A stretch of 64,000 bases of DNA from Cordylochernes scorpioides (taxonomy: Eukaryota > Arthropoda > Arachnida > Pseudoscorpiones > Chernetidae): contig CP092886.1 of the NCBI GenBank assembly GCA_030710605.1, positions 166,252,573-166,316,572 of the forward strand. The letters are read 5' to 3'. The notes under the pieces are model-generated. The model did no database searches. It saw only the letters and a list, made by a program, of their open reading frames with translations, and had not been told where the DNA came from. Positions 42,641 through 51,259 of the stretch are shown in pieces. Within the stretch, counting starts at the first letter, position 1. Every line of letters begins with the position of its first letter. The translations under genes and the position numbers were made by a program.

Positions 42641-45410
42641 CCCCAATTTTCCTTTTATTTTTATCCAGGGCAGTCTTAATTGTTCTAACCGCTCTTTCAG
42701 CCAAGCCATTACTTTGCGGGTGGTACGCCGGGATTAATGTTTGTTTAATTCCATTTCCTTCCAGAAAACCTTTCATTTCACTCCCAGTAAACTGAGGTCC
42801 ATTATCAGATACAAGTTCCTCCGGTAACCCATAGGAAATAAAAAGTCGCCGTAGTTGCTCAATGGTTTTGCGTGTGGTGGTCTCTCTCATTGGGATGGCT
42901 TCGATCCACTTTGAATGACTATCTACTACTATTAATAAATTAATGTTTTCCTTATTTGCAAAATCAATGTGAATTCTTTGCCAAGGTCTGGTTGACCATT
43001 TCCAGGGTTGCCATTTTCCTTTATTTGGCCCATCCTGGGATTGCTGACAGCTTCTGCACTTATTTACCAAAAACTCGATTTGGGTATCTAGATTTGGCCA
43101 CCAAAAATGTGATCTTGCTACAGCCTTCATTTTGTTCATACCGGCATGAGTCTCATGAAGACAGTTCAACATTTTTATTCTGAGAGATGGTGGAATGACA
43201 ACTCTCATTCCCCAAACCAAACACTCCCCATCTACAGTTAGCTCAAGTTTCCTTTGAAAATAAGGTCTGAGGTGATCAGCCACCTTTTCAGGCCAGCCTT
43301 GCTGAGTATAAAATTTGGCCAATGAGAGCACTTCGTCTTTTTCAGTTTCCGTGGCAATTTCCTCTGCTGTGATCGGCAATTCTTCCACAAAGGATAAAGC
43401 ATAGACATTATTTAATCTTGGAATTTCTTCACAGCCCACAGGAAAACGTGACAGAAGATCTGCATTCCCATGGTCTTGAGTTCTTCGAAATTTAATATCG
43501 TAAGTATAAGCTGACAAAATAAGCGCCCAACGCTGCAATCTTGAAGTAGATAGGGTGGGGATTCCTGATCTTGAGCCCAAAATGGTCACCAATGGCTTAT
43601 GGTCTGTAATAAGAATAAATTTTCTTCCATAAATAAATTGATGAAACTTGGTAACTCCATATATAATGGCTAGAGCCTCCTTCTCAATCTGAGAATAATT
43701 TTGTTCTGCTTCCGATAAAGTCCGTGAGGCAAACATAATCGGTCTCTCCTGGCCTTCTATAATATGTGACAACACAGCGCCCACTCCAATCTGCGATGCA
43801 TCAGTGGCCAAACACAATGGCAAAGTCGTATCATATGGGACTAGCACCCTCTCAGAGGTAATGCTGTTCTTGCACTTGTCAATGGCCTCTCCACATTCCT
43901 TTGTCCAAACCCAAGGACGTTTTTTGTGAAGAAGCTCATGAAGAGGCTTCAAAAGCTCTGGCAAATTGGGTATGAACTTCCCATAAAAGTTAACTAAACC
44001 CAGAAATGACCTTAATTCAGAGATATTCGTAGGCGTTTTGGCCTTCTGTATTGCTTGTACCTTATGATCTAAAGGTCTGATGCCCTCTCCCGTGACAAGA
44101 TGTCCTAAATATTCAATTTCTTTTTGCAAAAATAGGCATTTTTCTTTCTTTAGTTTGATATTATACTTCGCCAAGCGAGCAAATATAGTCTTCAACAACG
44201 CCAGATGTTCTTCAATTGATGCTGTGGCTATAAGGAGATCATCAATATAACAAATTACGCCTCCTATACCCGACAAAACCCTATCCATTACAGATTGAAA
44301 ATAACTGGGCGCATTTGCCAATCCAAATGGCATTCTCTTAAACCTGAACAGCCCTTTATGAGTATTTATCGTTAGTAACGGTCGGGTGCCTGGGTCCACC
44401 TCTAATTGCAGATAAGTGTTCCTCAAGTCCAATTTAGAAGAGTATTTTCCCTTGGCCAATGTGGAGAATAAATCTTGCTGTGTGGGAAGGGGATAGGCCG
44501 CAGTGTCCAAATATTTATTTAGAGTTACCTTGAAGTCGCAGCAAATTCTGATCTCTTTATTTTTCTTCGGCACTACAACCACTGGAGTGGCCCATTTACT
44601 GCTCGCCACCTCACATAGATAACCCTTAGCCACCATTTTGTCTAATGCTTCAGTAACTGCTGGCCTAATGGCGAAAGGCACCGGACGAGCCTTATGGAAA
44701 ATTGGATTCACATCACACATGTTTACTGAAAATGTGAAACCTTTTATTGGTTCAGTTGTCTCCACAAATAAGGCTTGATTTTCCTTCAAAATTTCCTCAA
44801 TGGTAATTTCCACAGGCATATGTTTTACCGCGAAACAGCCCAATTTCAATCTATTTATCCATTCTCTTCCCATCAACGCCCTCTTTTCTCCTTTCACCAC
44901 CAACGCTCTAAGTTTGTAAGTAATATCTTGACACTCCACTTTGACATTGATTTTACCCAGAATGGGTACCACGGTACCATCATAAGTTCTTACAATAATA
45001 CTCGCTTTTTCCAATTTCAAGTGTTGAAGACTATTTTTAAAATCCTTTTCTGATATCAGTGTTAGACCACTACCCGTATCCATTTCAAATTTAATAAAGT
45101 TTCCTTCTACTTTTAACTCCATCAGATAGGGAGGGTCACTTGAGGCAAAATTAATTTTATACTCAGGTATCGTCACGCTTATAATTTTCTGGACATACTC
45201 TTCCTCCTCTTCTTGGTCTCCTATCTGATGTATATTTCCCGGCTGATTCTGATGTTGCCTTAGATTTCTTCTACTGCTCAATTGAGGAAATGTGTCCTTT
45301 TTTATTACACTTAAAGCATATCGCCTCCTTAAATCTACATGGTTCTTTGTGCGGTTCACCACAATGTTTACATTTGCCATTCTGGAAATTTGATTCAACC
45401 TTGCGTTCAA
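42579..45410 (-). CDS. pol: Pol polyprotein of a Ty3/gypsy element
   Basis: A 943-codon frame. Protease: FEMDTGSGL at about residue 108-116. RT: RICCDFKVTLNKYL, then the catalytic YIDDLLIAT. RNase H: CLATDASQIGVGAVL and EKEALAIIYG, with ILITDHKPLVTILG. Integrase: an H-H-C-C finger (HETHAGMNKMKA to CRSCQQ), then HIDFA, VSDNGPQF and NGLAERAV, the D-D-E triad. The frame leaves the true reading near 42640, so the last residues here are not integrase. The N-terminal part overlaps gag by 140 bases in the +1 frame. Confidence 0.93.
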   Translation of the reverse strand: MNARLNQISRMANVNIVVNRTKNHVDLRRRYALSVIKKDTFPQLSSRRNLRQHQNQPGNIHQIGDQEEEEEYVQKIISVTIPEYKINFASSDPPYLMELKVEGNFIKFEMDTGSGLTLISEKDFKNSLQHLKLEKASIIVRTYDGTVVPILGKINVKVECQDITYKLRALVVKGEKRALMGREWINRLKLGCFAVKHMPVEITIEEILKENQALFVETTEPIKGFTFSVNMCDVNPIFHKARPVPFAIRPAVTEALDKMVAKGYLCEVASSKWATPVVVVPKKNKEIRICCDFKVTLNKYLDTAAYPLPTQQDLFSTLAKGKYSSKLDLRNTYLQLEVDPGTRPLLTINTHKGLFRFKRMPFGLANAPSYFQSVMDRVLSGIGGVICYIDDLLIATASIEEHLALLKTIFARLAKYNIKLKKEKCLFLQKEIEYLGHLVTGEGIRPLDHKVQAIQKAKTPTNISELRSFLGLVNFYGKFIPNLPELLKPLHELLHKKRPWVWTKECGEAIDKCKNSITSERVLVPYDTTLPLCLATDASQIGVGAVLSHIIEGQERPIMFASRTLSEAEQNYSQIEKEALAIIYGVTKFHQFIYGRKFILITDHKPLVTILGSRSGIPTLSTSRLQRWALILSAYTYDIKFRRTQDHGNADLLSRFPVGCEEIPRLNNVYALSFVEELPITAEEIATETEKDEVLSLAKFYTQQGWPEKVADHLRPYFQRKLELTVDGECLVWGMRVVIPPSLRIKMLNCLHETHAGMNKMKAVARSHFWWPNLDTQIEFLVNKCRSCQQSQDGPNKGKWQPWKWSTRPWQRIHIDFANKENINLLIVVDSHSKWIEAIPMRETTTRKTIEQLRRLFISYGLPEELVSDNGPQFTGSEMKGFLEGNGIKQTLIPAYHPQSNGLAERAVRTIKTALDKNKRKIGDTPFKTPCQMFFWHIEAPRM

Positions 45411-45963
45411 TCCTCAACTTATCTACACAATCTTCACCCTGCTCCAAATGGAATAATTTTGTATTTTTCTCAGCCGCTTCCATAGATAATGCTATCTCAA
45501 TTACTTTAGCTAAAGAAATGTCACCCTCCGACAAAATTCTATTTTGTATTTTGGCATTATATAACCCACAAACCATTTTATCACGTAAAGAATCCTCCAG
45601 AAAATTTCCAAAGTTGCATGAGGAAGCCAAACGCTTAATTTCCACCAAGTAATCCGAGATGCTTTCTTCCTTTAATTGCATTCTTTTAAAAAAAATGAAC
45701 CTCTCTACTACAATTGAGCGCCTTGGAGAGAAGTGCCTTTTCAAGATATCTATTAGGTCATCAAAAGTTTTATTTTTAGGTAGAATAGGACTGCACAAAT
45801 TCTTCAAAACACCATAGGTTTTACTTCCCATGAGGGTTAGGAGATAAGCCTTTTTCTTCTCATCCCCTGCCTCCTCCAATATGAGAAACTGTTCCAATCG
45901 TTCATAAAACGTTTCAAAAGTTTCAGTTTCTTCATTATATTCCTTAAATTGGTAACTAGCCAT
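45271..45963 (-). CDS. gag: Gag of a Ty3/gypsy element
   Basis: A 230-codon frame starting about 150 bases inside the 5' LTR. The N-terminal part (FERLEQFLILEEAGDEKKKA, LLTLMGSKTYGVLKNL) and SPRRSIVVERFIFFKRMQL resemble the capsid of arthropod gypsy elements. The C-terminus has two cysteine clusters: CKHCGEPHKEPC and CFKCNKKGH, of which the second lacks its last Cys before the stop. Pol lies in the +1 frame from an A6G run near 45300, so either +1 shifting or a base loss is involved. Confidence 0.88.
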   Translation of the reverse strand: MASYQFKEYNEETETFETFYERLEQFLILEEAGDEKKKAYLLTLMGSKTYGVLKNLCSPILPKNKTFDDLIDILKRHFSPRRSIVVERFIFFKRMQLKEESISDYLVEIKRLASSCNFGNFLEDSLRDKMVCGLYNAKIQNRILSEGDISLAKVIEIALSMEAAEKNTKLFHLEQGEDCVDKLRIERKVESNFQNGKCKHCGEPHKEPCRFKEAICFKCNKKGHISSIEQ

Positions 45964-46096
45964 TTTATTTCACTTTTTTTAACTTTGCATCCTAAAACTT
46001 TGCAATTTTAGTCTTTTAAAAATAACTTTCAATTATATGCAAAAAATCAAAGATAATTTCTAAAAATATTTACTTCAAAATTCGAGGGTACTTACT

Positions 46097-46114
46097 CTTA
46101 TATCCTCGTCGCCA
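46097..46114 (-). promoter_or_regulatory. Primer-binding site of the LTR element
   Basis: Directly inside the 5' LTR the minus strand reads TGGCGACGAGGATATAAG, with TGG matching the CCA end of a tRNA. The tRNA was not identified. Confidence 0.65.
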
Positions 46115-46116
46115 AA

Positions 46117-46313
46117 TGCAGCATCTTGGTACACTTTTATTCTTTAGCAAATCTTTATTCTCTTAGTAAAGTCTGATACAGCTTTTTTGTAGTTTTGCGA
46201 AACGCCAAAAAGTGACAACAACAAATCAATGATGATGATAACCTGCGTCTTGCAGATTAACATTTTCATAGAAACATATATATATATACATATTTATTGC
46301 TAGCTATATATCA
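46117..46313 (-). repeat. 5' LTR
   Basis: Same sequence as 41776-41973 except for one base (C for T) and one T fewer in a T-run. Confidence 0.92.
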
Positions 46314-46318
46314 ATTAT

Positions 46319-47260
46319 ATTTACTAAAATGTCTCTAAAATCACTACTTTATCCGATAGACAAAGGTAAACGTGTCTGTAAAACATCTCCTAAATACGTA
46401 GACGATATGAGAATATTTTCTCAAAAGATATACGATGGCTTTGTTAATTATTATGCTATCGATTCACTAAAAGAAATTGTTTCCCGCGATTATCTTTATA
46501 TCCCATTATTGCACAAAACAAAATATTTCCATATGATACTATAAAATATAAAGCAAGTTTTAGAATAGAAAAACTCTTCTACGGGCCTTATTAAAATAAT
46601 AAGTCAAAATATTATTTTATAATTATATTTTATACAATAAAGAAACTTTATATTGTGTGTGCAGAAAGGAATTAATATTTTAAGAAGTAAATCAAATTTG
46701 TTTGTGTGTTTAAACCAATCCTATTATAAATGTTGGTGCCCTAAATTAGAAAAGTCTCGAATTGGAAAAATATCGATTTCAATTCTGACTTCAGCGATGG
46801 AAGTTGTCGAAAATGAGATAAGCTCCATCCCGGTCAACAGCGAGTAATTAACCGCCATATACCGACCGACCGACCGACGCCAAGCCATGAATATGGAGCG
46901 GCCATTCTGGATTACGGATTCTAAAAGAAGTCGGAACACTCCTGTTTTTACCTCCCCATATCTAGCCGGTCCTACAACCTCCGGATATCTTTGATTGTAA
47001 CAACATCCGCGTCTTTTTGGCTTCTTCGGCTTTTTTCTTCCTTTTCTTGGAGGATAACATAGCAATTCTCGTTATGGTAAAATTTCTTATTCAACATGAT
47101 ATAACCTAAATAAAGAAATTAATGACTTTTTTAATGAAAAATGTTATTTAAAACAAAAGAAGTATTTTTAAAATTGAAAATCAAGGTTCATTCAAGATGA
47201 TAGAAGATAAAAATTAATCAATTATATCTGAATAAATGAAGTTGAAATATTTGTTGATTT
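46319..47260. other. Intergenic DNA with one doubtful minus-strand frame
   Basis: A 113-codon minus frame (47065-46724) begins with a Lys/Arg-rich stretch (RKGRKKPKKPKRRG) and has no motif I know. The CGAC-repeat (46862-46877) lies inside it. I do not call it a gene. Confidence 0.3.
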
Positions 47261-47263
47261 ATT

Positions 47264-47300
47264 TTGTGTGTGTGTGTGTGTGTGTGTTGTTGTGTGTTTT
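47264..47300. repeat. TG microsatellite
   Basis: About 13 TG dinucleotides with one TTG interruption, followed by TGTGTTTTGTGTTGTG. Confidence 0.85.
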
Positions 47301-47723
47301 GTGTTGTGAGAGCATATATATATATCTAATTATATATATATATAAATTGTAATAATTAACATCACTACACGGAAAATACAAATGTTTAACCAATATACAC
47401 ATAGAATTGTTAAATTATCAATCAAATATTATCGCTCAAATGGCAGAACTGAGAAGCCAACAGCATTGACCAGCATTCTAAGTGATGTTTTATATAAATA
47501 GTTTTCCATTGTTATATATATATCTGCACTCAGTAAATTTGCTTTGATTGTTTAATATATTTATATATATATTAAAAATAGTAAAGGCATATCCTGACCA
47601 GGAGCACATGTGCTTTACAGAAGGCAGAGCGCCATCTGGTGAAACAGAAATCAACTAAACATTGATTTAGCCTGTTCCCTGATATTTGGCCAACCCAATT
47701 TCTTGATAAATCAAGAATTGCCA

Positions 47724-47761
47724 TCAACGAACGCGTTTCGCGCTTTTGGCATTCGTCACCT
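47724..47761 (-). ncRNA. Decayed type I hammerhead
   Basis: Keeps GAAA, ACGCGU and the GUU triplet, but CUGACGA has become GUGACGA, and stems I and II are partly unpaired. Confidence 0.5.
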
Positions 47762-47804
47762 GACCTTTTTATCTTTTATTTTTTCTTTGATTTTTTCATG
47801 TGTT

Positions 47805-48098
47805 GAGGGGGGTCGGTGGAAGGCTGGGTAAACCGTTTGGTTTTCGACCACTAGGACCCGGGTTCGATTCCCGCATTGGGCACTTTTTCTGTAAAAAAAA
47901 ATGCTCCATTGGCCCCCGATTCTTGCAAAAGTCCAACCCCACCAGCGAGTGCAAGTAACCAAACGGGGCTCTGGCATTTGTAAGTGCAAAGTCGAACTGC
48001 TTTTCACATGTGTAGACATGTGGTGCGCTTGCAGTAAAAGCAGTCGCTAACTACCCACCATGATTATCATGGCCTGTACCACGTGTACTAGGGATAAG
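47805..48098 (+). mobile_element. tRNA-derived SINE
   Basis: The head has a tRNA-like region ending with a perfect B box (GGGTTCGATTCCCGC at about 47861-47875) and a plausible A box (GGCTGGGTAAACCGTTTGG). A T-run, then a unique body (GCCCCCGATTCTTGCAAAAG, AACCAAACGGGGCTCTGGCA), follows. It interrupts the arm of a ribozyme foldback. No other copy in this window. Confidence 0.6.
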
Positions 48099-48201
48099 CA
48101 AAAAAAAATAAAGAGGAAGTTTGTCCTTAAATACCCATTTCTTGGTTTTTCAAGAAGCCTCTGGGACCAAAATTATTTTTGGACGCAGTGGTACAGTTTA
48201 C

Positions 48202-48243
48202 TCCACGCTGACGAGCGCCAAAAGCGCGAAACGCGTTCGTGGA
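48202..48243 (+). ncRNA. Type I hammerhead ribozyme, intact
   Basis: UCCACG/CGUGGA stem I, CUGACGA, GCGC-CAAAA-GCGC stem II, GAAA, ACGCGU stem III and a GUU triplet. All core bases present. Confidence 0.85.
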
Positions 48244-48869
48244 TGGCTTTTCTTGATTTATCAAGAAATTGTGTTGGCCAAATATCAGGGATTAGGCTAA
48301 ATCAATGTTTAGTTGATTTCTGTTCCACCAGATGGCGCTCTGCCTTCTGTAAAGCACATGTGCTCCTGGTCAGGATATGCCATTTTTATTTTTAATATCA
48401 ACTCCTAGCCTTTTTTTCTTTTTTTTTTCTTTTTTCATATATATATATATTTACGTAAATTTGACAGCATATAGAAAAATACTGTCTTAGTTCATGATAT
48501 TCATATTCTAATTAGTCCATTGTGATAATTAAAAGATTTATCGATATTAATATTTTCAAAATAATTTTTTGTCGTTGTTACTCATAAATATTTTAGAAAA
48601 AGATATATTATCAATATTTGTTCGTGGAACCTGCATATGGATATTATCAATATTCCTTTTATTTATATCAAAATTCTTAATATTGTCCTCACATGCGTAA
48701 AAAAACTTAAAGATAGATTATGGTATTTCACTCGAAAATTAGGCTAAAAGATCATCAAGGCGTGTCAATGACAGATCAAGCGAGAACATATTCATATACG
48801 GCCTCAGAATCACTAACAATATACTTTATATATGAAAATTTGAAACTATTATAGAGAGGTATAATTATT

Positions 48870-49300
48870 TTAAAATAAAAATAAAAATTCTACTGCCCTT
48901 ACTGCAATAGAAAAATTAATAGGAGGGCCTGACTCATCAGCGGTGAACCCTCCCATTTATTTTTCCATTGCAGATAGGGCAGTAGAAATTGTTTAATATT
49001 TAAAAGAATCATACGCGTCTATAATAGTTTCGAATTTCATAAAAGATGGCGCGCCAATGCATCATAATACTTTATATATGAGCTGAAAATATAGTTTTCT
49101 GGACCTAGATGCTAGTAGCAAGGTCGAAAATGAACTCGACATTCCCGGTTTACTTCTTTGACGCTAAAAGAAATCCGTTAAGTTGCCCTTATGTGAATCG
49201 ATCCTAATTTTTCCATTGCAGTAAGGACAGTAGAAATTGTTTTATTTTAAAAAGAATATTACGCCTCTAAAATAGTTTTGTAATTTGATCCTAATAATGT
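48870..49300. repeat. Family 2c fragments, inverted
   Basis: TACTGCCCTTACTGCAATAG and GACTCATCAGCGGTGAACCC on the left face TTTTCCATTGCAGATAGGGC on the right. Another end lies at 49205-49295. Only the CUGAUGA strand of the core is kept. The GATGGCGCGCC box is at 49042. Confidence 0.6.
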
Positions 49301-49302
49301 TT

Positions 49303-49625
49303 CAGAGATGATGATCACATCATATGATCCTTCCCTGCATAGCTGACGAGAATCCTTCAAGTAGTACCGATATTTAGGGCAAACAGAATACACGTATTAG
49401 TTTAACATATACCATATTTCCATATTTAATTATAATACAAATGTTCTTCGACATTTAGTTTAGAACTGCTATTCAAAGTATAACCCTGAAATGATAATTA
49501 TGATGGTATATTGTATATGGTATATTTTAAACTAATACGTGTATTCTGTTATGCCCTAAACTTCGGTAAAACCTACAGGATTCGGGTCAACCATTCAGGG
49601 AAGGATCATATGATGTGATCCATAA
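49303..49625. mobile_element. Foldback MITE
   Basis: GATCACATCATATGATCCTT at 49314 faces its complement AAGGATCATATGATGTGATC at 49602. The arms continue through AATACACGTATTAGTTTAA and its complement. No ORF. Family unknown. Confidence 0.6.
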
Positions 49626-49724
49626 TAACACTTTGTGTTTATCATAATGATTATAATGTTCTACAATCTTATAGTTGAACTAAATTGATGTAAATAATTA
49701 TATGCAAATAATCTATGTCAGGAT

Positions 49725-49950
49725 TAAAATGACGAATCCTGTATGGGACTTTGATTCCAGTAAAAGGCTTGTTGCTGCTGTTGTATATAGTTGCCGTGTA
49801 GAAAATACTATACTATACCTACTACATATAGGTTTCTCTCTGTATTCTTAGTTATCTCCTCTTCAATTACTCTGTAAACTGGCGAATCCTATATAGGACG
49901 AGAGGTCCTCAATAAAGGCTTTTTGTTGTTGTTGTTGTTGCTTATAGTTG
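49725..49950 (+). repeat. Two LINE/SINE tails with TTG repeats
   Basis: GACGAATCCTGTATGGGACT...AAAAGGCTTGTTGCTGCTG and GGCGAATCCTATATAGGACG...AATAAAGGCTTTTTGTTGTTG are two related 3' tails. Such tails mark the ends of non-LTR insertions. Confidence 0.5.
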
Positions 49951-50579
49951 AATTATTCTTGTAAATCTCTTTGAGATGTGTAATTGTGCCGGATGTGACC
50001 CACACCCTTGTAGATAACACGAATCCAACGATCCCTCAAGTGTTAATAACGCCTAAGAATCCTCACCTATGTTTTCGATTTCCAGCAAGTCCCCCTGAGG
50101 TGATAATCACGCCAAGGGATCCACACCCTTGTATTTAACACGGATCCTACGAACCTCCCCCCTAAGTAAGAATCACGCCATAAGGTCCCCAACGCCGCTG
50201 TGCGTGAGTCGATGCCAACCCAATCGTCTGACACACGAAACAATTTGGAGTTATTCATCCGTCATTCCGACATTTCCATGTTCTTTTGATTCATTGAAAC
50301 TCCCCGGGAATCATTATTGCAGATTTTATTGTGTGCAGAAAAAAAAAGATTTAACATCCCTCTACCTTAATCATAAATAAAATATTGTTTTATATTAAAA
50401 CAAAATATAAACCTCCTGAGATGAATTTCTTTTTTGATTTTATTGAATATCTCTACAGGAAGTCCTTCATTTAAGCCCGGAACTAGAGAAATTCAATAGA
50501 ATATCAAAAGAAACCTATTCTTGTATTGCTTATATTAATTTTAATATTTAATATTTTTAAAATGTGTTTTAACATGAAA

Positions 50580-50880
50580 GGCGTATTTACGTAAATTACC
50601 TCAAATAACCATTTCTTGATTTCTCAGGAAACCTCTGGGACCAAATTTTGGTCGTAGAGGTGCAGTCTGCACCACCCTAACGAGGGCTAACAGCCCGAAC
50701 CTCGTTCGTGGTTGACTTATCTTGATTTATCAGGAAATTGGGTTGACCAAATATCACGGAACAAGTTAAATAAACGTTTAGTTTATTTTTATTCCATTAG
50801 ATGGCGCTCTGCCATCTAGAAATGCTCATGTTAGCCTTTTTAGGATATGCCTTTTTTATTTTTAATATATAATACTTGTC
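50580..50880 (+). repeat. Family 1 unit, single, diverged
   Basis: CGTATTTACGTAAATTACCT, CCATTTCTTGATTTCTCAGG, the ribozyme, TTAGATGGCGCTCTGCCATC and TTAGGATATGCC are in the usual plus-strand order. Confidence 0.65.
50672..50711 (+). ncRNA. Decayed type I hammerhead
   Basis: CCAC/GUGG stem I and a good GGGCU-AAC-AGCCC stem II. However CUGACGA is CUAACGA and GAAA is GAAC, so it is expected to be inactive. Confidence 0.55.
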
Positions 50881-51259
50881 TTTTCATATTTTCACCATAA
50901 TTACATATTCACAGGTTAGTGAAATAGATATGTTCAAATTATTGTCTTCCTGGGGAAATTTGACGCTACAAATGTATCTTTCTCTCTCTCTATCACCATA
51001 TCTGTCCTAATATTACTAAATATATACTCCTACATGGCAGTCCTGTTTGCTGCAGCATTATAAAGACAAAAATGACAACACATGATAAGTCTACTCTACA
51101 ATCTGGTATTACATCTTCTAGCTGTCATTTTTTATGTAAGACATCACATGTGTAATTCCTGATAGGAGTACCCGTTTAGGTTTTTTGGATGAGTTTTCAA
51201 AAAATTGTGTTTGTTTTATTTGAAACATGAAAAATGAATGTGAAGAGTATATACGTATA

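Larger units (their letters stand above)
41776..46313 (-). mobile_element. Ty3/gypsy LTR retrotransposon, 4.5 kb, nearly intact
   Basis: Two LTRs of 198 and 197 bp (TG...CA) differ by one substitution and one indel. They are flanked by a 5 bp target-site duplication ATTAT (41771-41775 and 46314-46318). Between them, on the minus strand, lie gag and pol in the order protease, RT, RNase H, integrase. A primer-binding site and a polypurine tract sit in the right places. Two frame breaks (gag/pol and within integrase) mean this copy may not be autonomous. LTR similarity says the insertion is young compared with everything around it. Confidence 0.95.
47585..48410. repeat. Family 1 foldback pair split by a SINE
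   Basis: The left arm (47585-47800) is a direct unit, ATATCCTGACCAGGAGCACA onward. The right arm (about 48100-48400) is the reverse complement with the same words. They would form one long hairpin if the 290 bp SINE between them were absent. The right ribozyme is complete; the left is decayed. Confidence 0.75.

Noticed and set aside
46724..47065. 113-codon minus-strand frame as a host gene
   Set aside because: Simple Lys/Arg start, overlaps a CGAC repeat, no motif, no sign of splice sites I could defend.
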